A program made the position numbers and the translations under genes. Shown in pieces: positions 1 to 8,387 of a stretch of DNA of 64,000 nucleotides (position 1 is its first letter; each line of letters starts with the position of its first letter). The notes beneath the pieces are model-generated. The model did not search any database. It saw nothing but the letters and a program-made list of their open reading frames with translations, and had not been told where the DNA came from. The DNA comes from Zoogloea sp. (lineage in GTDB: Bacteria > Pseudomonadota > Gammaproteobacteria > Burkholderiales > Rhodocyclaceae): NCBI GenBank assembly GCA_016703645.1, contig JADJBR010000007.1:1178001-1242000 (forward strand), written 5' to 3'.

Positions 1-848
1 TTGGCCGACACCGACAGGCGTGAGGGAAAGACCGCCCAGACATCGGCCTGCTGGAAATACCCGGGCAGTACCGGCACCAGCACGCCGGTGTCGATCTCGT
101 CGCAGATGTCCCAGGTAGAGCGCAGGATGATGCCGTGGCCGTCGATGGCCCACTGGCGGACGATCTCGCCGTTGTTGGCCGAGAGCGGGCCGCTGACCTT
201 GATGGCGATACGCCCCTCCGGGCCGTCCAGCTCCCAGCGCCCGAAATCCTGGTCGCGCTCGCGGATGGGGATGCAACGATGGGCGTGGAGATCATCCAGG
301 GCGGCAGGCGTGCCGAAGCGCGCCAGATAGGCCGGCGCGGCGCACAGCACGCGGCGGTTGCGGGCGATGCGACGGGCGATGACATTGCTCTCATGGACCC
401 GGCCGATGCGGATGTCGAGCTGGAAGCCCTCCTCCACCAGATCCACCAGCCGGTCATACAGCTCCAACTGGATCTCCAGCTGGGGGTGGTGCCCGGCCAG
501 GGCCGACAGGGCCGGGGCCAGGCGGCTGCGCCCGAATCCGGTGCTGCTGCAGATGCGCAGGAGCCCGCGCGGGGCCGCCTTCTCCCGGGAGAGGGCCTCA
601 CCCATCAGATCTACATCCTCGAGAATGCGCAGCGCCCACTGGTGCACGATCTCGCCCTGGCCGGTGAGCGTCACCTTGCGCGTCGTGCGGTGAAACAGCT
701 TCTCGTGCACAGCGGCCTCGAGCAGGGCGATGCGCTTGCTTACCACGGCCTTGGAGACGCCCAGTTCCCGGGCGGTTTCGGCAAAGCTGCGGTGGCGAGC
801 CACCACGCAGAACAGGCGGAGATCATCGAGCTGGGGATTGATGTTCAC
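1..848 (-). CDS. LysR-family transcriptional regulator (3' end outside window)
   Basis: Reading the minus strand from a GTG at 848 gives a protein that opens with NINPQLDDLRLFCVVARHRS and continues through a winged helix-turn-helix (SFAETARELGVSKAVVSKRI) typical of LysR regulators. A substrate-binding domain of the periplasmic-binding fold follows (RIGRVHESNVIARRIARNRR). No ATG lies upstream before an in-frame stop at 867-869, which supports the GTG start. The gene is divergent from the TauE/SafE exporter at 966, and LysR regulators commonly control the divergent neighbour, so it probably senses that exporter's substrate. The carboxyl end is cut by the window edge. Family assignment is firm; the effector is unknown. 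Confidence 0.9.
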   Translation of the reverse strand, partial: MNINPQLDDLRLFCVVARHRSFAETARELGVSKAVVSKRIALLEAAVHEKLFHRTTRKVTLTGQGEIVHQWALRILEDVDLMGEALSREKAAPRGLLRICSSTGFGRSRLAPALSALAGHHPQLEIQLELYDRLVDLVEEGFQLDIRIGRVHESNVIARRIARNRRVLCAAPAYLARFGTPAALDDLHAHRCIPIRERDQDFGRWELDGPEGRIAIKVSGPLSANNGEIVRQWAIDGHGIILRSTWDICDEIDTGVLVPVLPGYFQQADVWAVFPSRLSVSA

Positions 849-849
849 G

Positions 850-882
850 ATTCGTGTCCACTGAATTCACATCTGGACGAAT
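850..882. promoter_or_regulatory. Candidate LysR operator dyad
   Basis: An imperfect dyad, ATTCGTGTCCA (850-860) and TGGACGAAT (874-882), lies between the divergent LysR and exporter genes. It has the spacing of a LysR-type T-N11-A site. An AT-rich stretch that could hold the promoters follows at 881-895. The operator role is inferred from position and symmetry. Confidence 0.4.
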
Positions 883-965
883 TGTAAATATCTTCGTGGT
901 CTCTAAGCTAGGCGGACAAGATGGTCGCACCCGCGCCATCCCGACCCCCCGGAAGACCCTGTTCC

Positions 966-1748
966 ATGCACGCACTGGCCATCACCGACATCCTCTCCAT
1001 CCTGACCCTGGGTGCCGCCCTGGGCTTTTTCGGCGGCCTCTTCGGCATCGGAGGCGGGATCATCGCCATCCCCTTCCTGGCCCTGGCCTTCGGCATGGAA
1101 CAAGCCCTGGCCCAAGGCACCTCCCTGGCCATGATGCTGCCCATCCTGATCGTCGGCTGGTGGCGCTACACCCGCCAGCACCCGGTGGCTCTGGGCACCG
1201 CCCTGCCCCTCGCCGTGCTGGCATCGGCCGCCACCTATGGCGTGGCCCAGGTGGCAACGGGGCTGGATTCCGGCCTGCTGCGCAGCCTGTTCGGCGTCTT
1301 CCTGGTCCTGATCGCCCTGCGCATGCTCACCGGCCGACGCCCGGCCGGCAACGCGGACGGGGCCGGCGTGTTCGATCGCCGATGGCAGCCCCTGGTGGGC
1401 ATTCCGGGGGGCGCCTGCATGGGGCTGCTCGGCGTGGGCGGCGGGCTGCTGGCCACCCCCATCTTCACCCAGGTCTTCGGCCAGCGTCAGACAGTGGCCC
1501 AGAGCCTGTCCCTGGTCCTTGTCACCCCCTGCTCGGCGGTGGCCCTGCTTACCTACGGCCGTGCCCACCAGGTGGACTGGTCGATTGGCCTGCCCATGGC
1601 CATCGGCGGCCTGCTCACCGTGTCCGCCGGGGTGTCGGTGGCCCACCGCCTGCCCGAACGCAGCATGCGCCTGGCCTTTGCCTGGATGATCCTGGCCACC
1701 GCCCTGTGGATGCTGCTCAAGCCGCTGATCCTTCAAGGGCCTTGGTGA
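966..1748 (+). CDS. TauE/SafE-family membrane exporter
   Basis: This 260-residue protein has about eight hydrophobic segments. It carries the duplicated Gly-rich signature of the TauE/SafE (DUF81) family: GLFGIGGGIIAIPF in the first half and LLGVGGGLLATPIF in the second. Members export small anions such as sulfite, sulfoacetate or other organosulfur compounds across the inner membrane; the substrate here cannot be told. The ATG at 966 is preferred over one 45 bases upstream because it leads directly into the first membrane segment. The divergent LysR gene is the likely regulator. Confidence 0.9.
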   Translation: MHALAITDILSILTLGAALGFFGGLFGIGGGIIAIPFLALAFGMEQALAQGTSLAMMLPILIVGWWRYTRQHPVALGTALPLAVLASAATYGVAQVATGLDSGLLRSLFGVFLVLIALRMLTGRRPAGNADGAGVFDRRWQPLVGIPGGACMGLLGVGGGLLATPIFTQVFGQRQTVAQSLSLVLVTPCSAVALLTYGRAHQVDWSIGLPMAIGGLLTVSAGVSVAHRLPERSMRLAFAWMILATALWMLLKPLILQGPW

Positions 1749-1819
1749 CGCCAGCTACCGCCACCAGATACCGCCGGGGACACTGATAGCTGTTCGTTCC
1801 GACAAGGCATTGAGACGGC

Positions 1820-1846
1820 AAAAAGCCCCGGCGGACGGGGCTTTCC
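1820..1846 (-). terminator. Rho-independent terminator of the phasin gene
   Basis: A perfect 9-bp stem AAAGCCCCG/CGGGGCTTT (1822-1830 and 1836-1844) has a 5-base loop. On the minus strand it is followed by a T run (AAAAA at 1820-1824 of the plus strand). It lies about 50 bases past the phasin stop codon. The exporter gene ends on the other side, so it may work in both directions. Confidence 0.8.
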
Positions 1847-1892
1847 GGTCATCATCTCACGACGAAAACCGCTCTCTTGGCATGCGTGCAGC

Positions 1893-2366
1893 TTAGCTGG
1901 CCTTGCGACCCTGCGAGCTCTTCTCCATCGCCTTGTTGGTGGCTTCGGCCATGTTGCGAACATTGGCCTTGGTCATGTCACTGGTCTGCTGAGCCATGCT
2001 TTCAAGCACCTGCATCCCGGGGAATGACGTCCGACCGTTATGGCTGAACGACGACATCTGGGCTCCGATCAGCTGGGCAAACTCGGACTGGGCCTCCATG
2101 ACGATATTCTGAACATCGCGCACATAGGTTGTCAGGCGCTCGACGCCCGCCCCGCTGAAGCGGGTTTGGGCCTCGTCCTGATCCTTGTCGCCCTGAGCCC
2201 GGCAGACCGACATTGAAGCCGAGAGGGCTTGCTGAAGCGACTCACGGGCCATGTTGAGGTTCCGTGCGGTCAAACGCTCCATGCTCGAAAAAGCGACTTC
2301 GGACATTCGGCTGAACGTATCGACCGTGTTGCGGGTGACTTCTTGCTGCTCGGTGCTGGTGTTCAT
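1893..2366 (-). CDS. Phasin family protein
   Basis: This 157-residue protein is rich in Ala, Met, Ser and Gln and predicted to be all helical. Its pattern fits the phasin family: an N-terminal part with SRMSEVAFSSMERLTARNLN, a central VERLTTYVRDVQNIVMEAQ, and a C-terminal MTKANVRNMAEATNKAMEKS. Phasins coat polyhydroxyalkanoate granules and control their number and size. AGGAGA lies about ten bases before the ATG, and a clear terminator follows the gene. It appears monocistronic. The granule role comes from the family; no PHA synthesis gene lies in the window. Confidence 0.88.
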   Translation of the reverse strand: MNTSTEQQEVTRNTVDTFSRMSEVAFSSMERLTARNLNMARESLQQALSASMSVCRAQGDKDQDEAQTRFSGAGVERLTTYVRDVQNIVMEAQSEFAQLIGAQMSSFSHNGRTSFPGMQVLESMAQQTSDMTKANVRNMAEATNKAMEKSSQGRKAS

Positions 2367-3136
2367 GTTGAATGATCTCCTGAGTCCATTTGCTGCGTTG
2401 GACGGCGTAGGGTGCTTTGCACAACAAAAAACCTTGTGCTCAGAAAGCGCCCTGCCGATTTAATTTTGCGTCGCAGCACGCAGAGCACAGTCTGGCCTCA
2501 TGAGATTCTCAGTCAAGGCATACCGGCTCTTTAAGGAGTCTCATCTGTATCGGGAAGTAATGATTGACATTATGTTTGCAGGCAGACAGACACCCGTGCT
2601 GCTTTGCTGCTATGGAAACGCTGAACAAATCGCCCTTCAGTCGTAAGCGGTAACATCCCAGCGTTCTTGCCTACCCCGACACCACAAAGAGATCGGATCG
2701 CAAGGGATTGTCCGCGAAGTGGAGCGTCCGCAGCCTTGGGATGAGCTGTACCACGTCGGCAGCCGGGTGTTGGCCAACGCGCTGGAGGACGTCGACCATC
2801 GGTGGTTATACCGTGGTCTGTCCCCTGATTCCTGTCCCCTGATTCCATGTCCCCTGATTCCATGGCTTTCTTGTAGCCGAACGGCTGTGTCACAAAGACA
2901 CCAAAAAAACGCCTTATTCGGCCCGCAACCTGCCTTACCCGAAAATTACATGCCGCGGGGCAGTTCGACGCGCCCAGCGGCACGTTCCAAATTCGATCTC
3001 GACATTACGGTGGATCATCGCTCAGACGCTGGCCAATAGCCTTCAGCGATGCCCATGCTGCGCACAGAAAAGAGCGGGAAATTGACCCTTCATTTTAGTG
3101 ACACAGTAAGATTAGGCATCAACGCGGGCTTCCAGT
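2367..3136. other. Intergenic stretch without a convincing gene
   Basis: The first part is the phasin leader. From about 2590 to 3120 the sequence has no frame with a recognisable protein. Three near-identical tandem copies of TGTCCCCTGATTCC occur at 2819-2862, a motif often met as scattered repeats in betaproteobacterial genomes. The rest may be mobile-element debris at the edge of the accessory patch. Confidence 0.5.
2819..2862. repeat. Three tandem copies of a short repeat (TGTCCCCTGATTCC)
   Basis: Copies begin at about 2819, 2833 and 2848 with almost no spacing. The motif resembles short intergenic repeats associated with REP transposases, but no such transposase can be read nearby. Confidence 0.6.
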
Positions 3137-3708
3137 TTAGGGTTGCAATTGGTTTTGCACTACCAACGATCTCAGTCGCGCCGCACGTTCAGTACTGTTC
3201 GTTGCGTCAAAGGTATCCGCTGAATCATCAATTTCAACAAGAATGTCAAGAGCTAGTAAGATTTCAATCAAATCATTTATTTTTTGATCTTGCGGTGCCT
3301 CCATAGGGTTCTGAAAATGACCTCGGCTAATGATTCGTCGGCCATAGATGTCTGGCGGAATATTCTCGACTTTCTGTAGGGCTGCAAAGAATTCCTTTGA
3401 AAGTGCAATATCCTTGAAGCCCTCTTCTATCTTTCTGTGATCTCCCAGCTCACTAAAGGAGCCGTGATCTTGCATTAGTGGAAAATCAATATTAGTTGGC
3501 GTGAGGTAGGTAGAGCCGCAAAATGCGAGCCGTGTTTGACGTTTAAGTCTTTGCTTTAAAGCCGCAATTTTCGCAAATGATGACTTACGTTCAGAATCGC
3601 GCGCATCGAGAATGCTTTGAAGGTATTTCTGTTTAGATTCAAGTTGAGCGTCGAATTTTGAGAAATAATCGTTTGTGAGGTCTCTATCAATCGGCTTTTT
3701 ACGCCTAG
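3137..3708 (-). pseudogene. 3' part of an AT-rich gene interrupted by the IS5 element
   Basis: This minus-strand frame, much richer in AT than the surroundings, encodes the C-terminal part of a hydrophilic, partly coiled-coil protein (KFDAQLESKQKYLQSILDAR, later DLIEILLALDILVEIDDSAD). It has no start of its own: upstream of 3708 the frame runs into the IS5 left end. Removing the IS and one copy of the target repeat joins it in frame to the piece at 5094-5416, giving one 296-residue protein. I do not recognise the family. The two-membrane-helix N-terminus followed by a coiled coil resembles uncharacterised bacterial membrane proteins. Confidence 0.8.
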
Positions 3709-5093
3709 CAGGGTGTTGATTTACCCCAGAGCCAAGGACGGCAAGGGTTTCGGGCTTGTTATAATTCCATTCAAATTGGCGAACCAGTAATACTCCGATG
3801 CGCGGCCCCGACCACAAACAGAACGCCTTGTTTAGCTACGTCAATATTGAGGAGCGCATTCCGACCGAGCATCCGCTGCGTCGGGTGAAAGTGCTGGCCG
3901 ATTTGGTACTCCGTTCGATGTCGCCGACTTTCGACTCTCTGTATGCCGAAGGTGGCCGTCCGTCGATTGCGCCGGAGCGTCTTCTGCGCGCCTCGTTGTT
4001 GCAATGTCTATTCTCGATTCGTTCAGAGCGGGCGTTGGTCGAGCATATCGATTTCAACATGATGTATCGCTGGTTCGTGGGCCTGACGCTGGACGAGGCG
4101 GTGTGGGACCACTCAAGCTTCTCAGCTAATCGGGAGCGACTGCTCAAGGAAAGCGTGATGCGCGAGTTCTTCACGGGCGTGGTGGCGATCGGGCAGTGGG
4201 CCGGAGCTGGTCTCGGACGAACATTTCAGCGTTGACGGTTCGCTGCTGCGGGCTTGGGCTTCACACAAGAGTCTGGCTGCACGCGACGGCTCGGATGAGC
4301 CGCCCGGGCCGGATCAAGGCCGTAACGCCGAGGTGGACTTCCGGGGCCAGAAGCGCTCGAACGCAACGCACGTCTCACGCACCGACCCGGAAGCCTTGCC
4401 AGCAAAGGCGGCGCAGGCGCCTATCTGAGCTTCACGACCCATGCTCTGGCGGAGAACCGGCACGGTCTGATCGTCGATGTGCATACCACGCAGGCCACCG
4501 GCACCGCCGAGCGCGAGGCCGCACTGGTGATGGTCAAACGCACCGTCAAGCCGGCCGATGCGACGCGCCAGCCGACACTGGCGGCCCGACCGGGGTTACG
4601 ACACGGCTGATTTCATCGCTGCGCTCGGGCCATTGGGGTGCTGCCGCATGTGGCTGCCAAGACCAAGGGCAGTGCCGTGCCTTCGGAGATAAAGGTCACC
4701 GAAGCGTATGCAGTCAGCCTGCGTCGTCGCAAGATGATCGAAGAGGCGTTTGGCTGGGCGAAGGACATCGGTACATTGCGTCGTTTGATGGCACGCGGCC
4801 TGGAGACGATTCGCGCTCACGCCCTGCTGAATTTCGCCGCCTACAACCTGACTCGGCTGGGCAATTTGCTGGCATCGTGATTGAGAGGTGCCATTGCTGC
4901 ACGGGCATTGCGGAAATCGTTATTGAATAGGTGGTACTTGCTGCGACGCCCGCGCCGCTCAATTACCCTTGCACCATCGGCGGGAAACACGGTCCGAATC
5001 GTCATTGAGACGGATCTACTCGGGTTTGCTCCAGCGTAATTTTTTCCAGGCCGCTGGAAGACCGAAGGTGAGGCGGAGATTTTCAACACCCTG
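3709..5093 (+). mobile_element. IS5-family insertion sequence, 1385 bp, decayed
   Basis: The ends are 11-bp perfect inverted repeats, CAGGGTGTTGA at 3709 and TCAACACCCTG ending at 5093. The flanks are CTAG (3705-3708) and CTAA (5094-5097), which fit the 4-bp CTAR target duplication of IS5 elements with one base changed. Inside is a transposase of the DUF772/DDE type, broken by several frameshifts. A TATAAT at 3760-3765 could be its promoter. Deleting the element plus one target copy restores an uninterrupted host gene, which confirms the boundaries. Confidence 0.88.
3798..4880 (+). pseudogene. IS5-family transposase, multiple frameshifts
   Basis: The N-terminal part (3798-about 4200) is intact, with the DUF772 region (SYVNIEERIPTEHPLRRVKV). 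The frame then changes near 4200, returns near 4410, changes again near 4580 and returns near 4630. The DDE residues can be found across the frames: VDG near 4230, DRGYD near 4595, and EEAFGWAKDIGT in the last piece (4638-4880). The intact protein would be about 360 residues. At least four shifts mean the element cannot transpose by itself. Confidence 0.85.
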
Positions 5094-5416
5094 CTAACGA
5101 ATAGTATTGCTCGTTCCTTTAGATTGTCGATGACCTCGCGGATCGAAGCAAGACCTATGTCAATCAGCGGATAGACGACTGTATAAAATAGCCCGAATGA
5201 GATTGGGTATAATACGCCGAGCTTTAATTTTATCTCTGGGGTTGGATAAAGAATGCTCTCGATGTAATCAAATTTCTTTCGGAAGTCATCCGCACTCAAG
5301 ACAACTAGTAGGAATTTATAGTTAACCGCCGCCCAGGCCACTGCTGTCGAGGAGAGCATTGGGCTACTGATGCGCTCATTAACGGTCTCAAGAGTTTTGC
5401 GTAAGAGGTCTTTCAT
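5094..5416 (-). pseudogene. 5' part of the AT-rich membrane-protein gene interrupted by the IS5 element
   Basis: From the ATG at 5416 the minus strand encodes MKDLLRKTLETVNERISSPM, then two hydrophobic segments (STAVAWAAVNYKFLLVVLS and PISFGLFYTVVYPLIDIGLA). At 5094 the frame enters the IS5 right end and continues as nonsense to 4841. Joined to 3137-3704 after removal of the IS, the frame continues as ILFV-RRKKPIDRDL with no stop for 296 residues. Codon use is AT-rich compared with the neighbours, which suggests acquisition by transfer. The function is unknown. Confidence 0.8.
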
Positions 5417-5757
5417 GAATTCCTATGGTGCAAGCGCCGTGAGAAGTTTGTCTTTGATGCCTAACGAATAGGGTTTATCCCTCGCGGCACGCAACTGAGT
5501 TCGAAGTGAGTGCGCATGTCGCGAGGGATAAGCCTTGTTGAACTGAACCGCCGGGAAAGAGGTAACACTGGGGATTCTACGCCCGGGAAATGCCCCTTGG
5601 GTAGATCGGGTCGAGGAGTGTCCAGGCGTGGAGGACGAAACCACGGCCGGAAAGCGGCAGAGGGGGAGCATGCCGCGTTCGGTGCGAGGCGCGTGAGGTG
5701 GCAACGGAGGTGTTCTCGGAGCAGTACGGGATGCGGGCGCATGGGACTTCCCCTAGG
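5417..5757. other. GC-rich segment with hairpin, no gene recognised
   Basis: This 340-base stretch lies between the disrupted gene and the IS3 left end. It begins with a strong hairpin (5472-5534). The rest is GC-rich with many short runs of G and C but no supported coding frame. A GTGCG at 5510 recalls the 5' end of group II introns, but I cannot follow the domain structure. It may be a structured RNA or a mobile-element remnant. Confidence 0.35.
5472..5534. repeat. Long inverted repeat/hairpin
   Basis: TTATCCCTCGCG at 5475-5486 is exactly complementary to CGCGAGGGATAA at 5520-5531. The pairing extends imperfectly inward (GCACGC against GTGCGCATG) and outward (GGG against GCC). The result is a stem of more than 20 bp with a short loop near 5500. 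It is not followed by a T run on either strand. Confidence 0.75.
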
Positions 5758-5827
5758 TGTCAGGATAGATGTCCTCTGATCCCGATCTAAAATCGGGTCT
5801 TGAATCTGGGGTGAAGAAGAGGACGCA

Positions 5828-6317
5828 GTGGGGTATCCCAAAGAACTGAAGGCGATGGTGCTGCAACGCATGATGGCGCCCGGAAATGAAACCATCGGTA
5901 TGCTGGCCAAAAGAGTTCAACGTGACCGAGGCGACGCTGTACGCGTGGCGGCGTGAGGCCTTGAAGGCAGGCGCAGTGGTGGGCGGGACGGGTGCCGTTC
6001 CTGAGCAGTGGTCGGGGGCGGTGAAATTTGCGGTCGTGCTGGAGACGGCCTCGTTGCCGCAAGCCGAATTGGCGGAGTACTGCCGGCGCAAGGGCCTGTA
6101 TATCGAGCAGGTACAGGCGTGGCGCTCGCAGTGCGAAGGGGCGTTTGAGCCGGCTGCAGCCGGCTCAAACGCGGCGGCGGTGAAGGTGGAGCGCAAGCGG
6201 ATACGGGAGCTTGAGAAGGAGCTCCACCGCAAGGAGAAGGCACTGGCGGAAGCCGCGGCGTTGCTGATACTCCGAAAAAAAGCGGCAGCGATCTGGGGGG
6301 AGAAAGAGGAAGAATGA
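5828..6317 (+). pseudogene. IS3 transposase orfA, frameshifted
   Basis: The protein begins at a GTG (5828) with GYPKELKAMVLQRMMAPGNE, then shifts frame at an A run (5909-5912). It continues as EFNVTEATLYAWRREALKAG, the helix-turn-helix typical of IS3 orfA. The C-terminal part is a heptad-rich helix (RIRELEKELHRKEKALAEAA) that would mediate multimerisation. One extra A explains the break. The stop overlaps the orfB start (ATGA at 6314). It could be a real mutation or a homopolymer sequencing error. Confidence 0.82.
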
Positions 6318-7368
6318 TCAGCACCCAAGATCGCCAGGACGCCATTGAACTGATCGATGAGGCGGTAAAGGCCGGAGCCCGACGTGCGCGGGCATGCCAG
6401 GAACTGGGTGTCTGCGAACGGACCTACCGTCGGTGGCAGCAAGGCGGCGCCCTTCAGTCGGATCGGCGCCCTGACGCTGCGCGTCCGACGCCTGCCAATG
6501 CGTTGAGCGAGGCCGAGCGCAAACGCGTGCTCGACCTTGTCTGCCGACCTGAATTTGCCAGCCTGCCGCCCTCGCAGATCGTCCCGGCGCTCGCGGATCA
6601 GGGAACATATCTGGCCAGTGAGTCGAGCTTCTACCGCATTCTGCGCGCCCATGGCCTGCAGCATCGCCGTGGGCGGGCCGCCGCCCCGAGCAAACGCGAG
6701 CCACGCCGTCACCAGGCGCATGGGCCCAATCAGATTTGGGTATGGGATATCACCTGGTTGCCCGGACCGGTGGCAGGCACCTACTACTACCTCTACCTGA
6801 TGCTGGATCTGTTCTCGCGCAAGGTGGTCGGCTGGGAAATCTTCGCCAAGGAGAACTCGGCCTGCGCGGCCCAAGTGTTACGCAAGGCGAGCCTGGCCGA
6901 GAGGCGGGGTCTCGAGCCGCTGGTCCTGCATTCGGATAACGGTAGCCCGATGAAGGGGCCACGATGTTGGCGACGCTCCAGAAACTGGGCATTGCCTCGT
7001 CGTTCAGCCGCCCGGGTGTCAGCGACGACAATGCCCAGGCCGAGGCCTTCTTCCGCACCCTGAAGTACCGTCCGGGCTACCCGACCAAGGGCTTCCTGAC
7101 GCTGGATGCGGCTCGCCAATGGGTGTGCAAATTCGTGTCCTGGTACAACTTCGAGCATCGTCATTCAGCGATCAAGTTCGTGACGCCCGCCCAACGACAC
7201 GGGGGAGAGGACGTTGCCGTCCTGCTCGCCCGGGACGGTCTCTATCAGCAGGCCAAGGCGGCTCGACCTGAGCGCTGGCGAGGCCCGACGAGGGACTGGT
7301 CCAGACCCGGAGTCGTCTGGCTCAATCCCGCGCCTGACAGGCCGAAAGAGACCGAGACCGCTGTTTGA
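6314..7368 (+). pseudogene. IS3 transposase orfB (integrase core), frameshifted
   Basis: The first part encodes an HTH_21-like region and the first DDE residues: IWVWDITWLPG (Asp) and LVLHSDNGSPMKG (Asp). At 6955-6958 one G is missing from a G run. The frame resumes at 6964 with MLATLQKLGIASSFSRPGVS, then DDNAQAEAFFRTLKYRPGYP with the catalytic Glu, and ends at 7368. The complete product would be about 350 residues. As written the catalytic triad is split between two frames, so the gene is inactive unless the shift is a sequencing error. Confidence 0.85.
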
Positions 7369-7579
7369 AGACCGTGACATCTTCCTTGACAAATAACGCT
7401 TCCGACAGGCCCGTTGGTGCAGCCGCCTCAAGCAGGCTCGGCGTTGATCCGAGCATGACTCTTGAACCCGTGGCAGCTCGGCTGCCATCGGGGAAGATGC
7501 CCGCAGCGCACGATCGGCCAACCTCCACCGCTCGATACGCAAGGGTTTGCACCTCTTGGTCCCTGCGATGGGTTCCACC

Positions 7580-7608
7580 TTGCTTGAGTGTATCCATCTG
7601 GGTACAAT
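7580..7608 (+). promoter_or_regulatory. Sigma-70-type promoter of the toxin-antitoxin pair
   Basis: TTGCTT (7580-7585) and TACAAT (7603-7608) are spaced by exactly 17 bases. The toxin ATG is at 7615, seven bases after the -10 box, so the transcript may start at or next to the start codon. The second gene would then be translated from a coupled, SD-led start. Confidence 0.6.
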
Positions 7609-7614
7609 ACTGCT

Positions 7615-7914
7615 ATGAACACTTTCCTGCGCACGGACGAGTTCGACGCCTGGCTTGCCGGCTTGAACGACAACGTGGCTCGAGCCCGTATCGTCCACCG
7701 CATCCGCTCTGCTCAACACGGTAATTTTGGTGACTGTGAGCCGGTCGGCGAGGGCGTTTCGGAAATGCGCATCCACGTCGGCCCTGGGTATCGCGCTTAC
7801 TACACACGACGTGGGGCGGTGATCTATCTGCTCCTGCTCGGAGGGGATAAGTCGTCGCAAAAGCGCGACATTAAGCGCGCCATCGAGATGGCGCGGCTCT
7901 TGGACAAGGAGTGA
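7615..7914 (+). CDS. RelE/HigB-type toxin (addiction module killer protein)
   Basis: This 99-residue basic protein has the RelE/ParE-superfamily fold pattern of the killer-protein subfamily: an N-terminal FDAWLAGLNDNVARARIVHR helix, the core GVSEMRIHVGPGYRAYYTRRG strand pair, and a C-terminal DKSSQKRDIKRAIEMARLL. Such toxins are usually mRNA interferases. The ATG at 7615 is preferred over one at 7588 because the promoter overlaps the latter. The antitoxin starts three bases after the stop, so the order is toxin first, as in higBA-type loci. It lies directly beside IS remnants, consistent with an accessory patch. Confidence 0.88.
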   Translation: MNTFLRTDEFDAWLAGLNDNVARARIVHRIRSAQHGNFGDCEPVGEGVSEMRIHVGPGYRAYYTRRGAVIYLLLLGGDKSSQKRDIKRAIEMARLLDKE

Positions 7915-7917
7915 ACG

Positions 7918-8205
7918 ATGCTTGAGACCACCGCCTTTGACGCTGCAGACTACCTGAGCGATGAGGAAACCATCGCGGAGTACCTGACAGCCGCCCTGGA
8001 CGATCCCAACCCGGATGTGTTCCTCGCTGCCATTCGTGACGTTGCGCGTGCCCGAGGTATGGCGCAACTGGCCAAAGATGCGGGGCTTGGCCGTGAGAGC
8101 CTTTACAAAGCGCTCACGCCCGGTGCGAAGCCACGCTATGACACGGTGCTCAAGCTGCTTCATGCCTTGGGCGTCAAAATTTCCGCGACACCAGTCCATT
8201 CGTAA
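7918..8205 (+). CDS. Antitoxin, HigA-like addiction module antidote
   Basis: This 95-residue protein contains a helix-turn-helix (MAQLAKDAGLGRESLYKALT) and the C-terminal GAKPRYDTVLKLLHALGVKI of the HI1420-type antidote family. The N-terminal FDAADYLSDEETIAEYLTAA is the usual segment that pairs with this toxin subfamily. It would neutralise the upstream toxin and repress the shared promoter. Spacing to the toxin gene is three bases. Confidence 0.9.
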   Translation: MLETTAFDAADYLSDEETIAEYLTAALDDPNPDVFLAAIRDVARARGMAQLAKDAGLGRESLYKALTPGAKPRYDTVLKLLHALGVKISATPVHS

Positions 8206-8387
8206 GCGTTGCAGCGGCGCGACCGCGGGGACTCGGCCATCAATCGACACCACCGCCCGCCGGCGACATCCCGACTTCGATCTTTGGCGGTCGACGGCAG
8301 GTGAAATTGCCTTTACCGCAGCGCGTAAGTCCATGACGAGCCCCCGGCGGCCGGGGAAGCGGACGCATGTCGGTGGGAAACTTGGCG

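Larger units (their letters stand above)
5758..7391 (+). mobile_element. IS3-family insertion sequence, about 1.63 kb
   Basis: The left end TGTCAGGATAGATGTCC (5758-5774) matches, as an imperfect inverted repeat, the right end, which reads TGTCAAGGAAGATGTCAC from 7391 on the minus strand. Two overlapping genes fill it: orfA with a helix-turn-helix and orfB with the integrase core, in the arrangement of IS3 elements. No target duplication is visible (TAGG on the left, AATA on the right). Both genes carry a one-base frameshift. Confidence 0.85.

Noticed and set aside
2719-3039. Possible REP-transposase (RAYT) remnant with LYHVGSR
   Set aside because: Only a few residues resemble the family start. 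The rest does not, so it is left as an unassigned intergenic stretch.
5510-5757. Group II intron 5' end starting GTGCG
   Set aside because: I could not trace domain I or domain V and no reverse transcriptase follows, so the hint is too weak.
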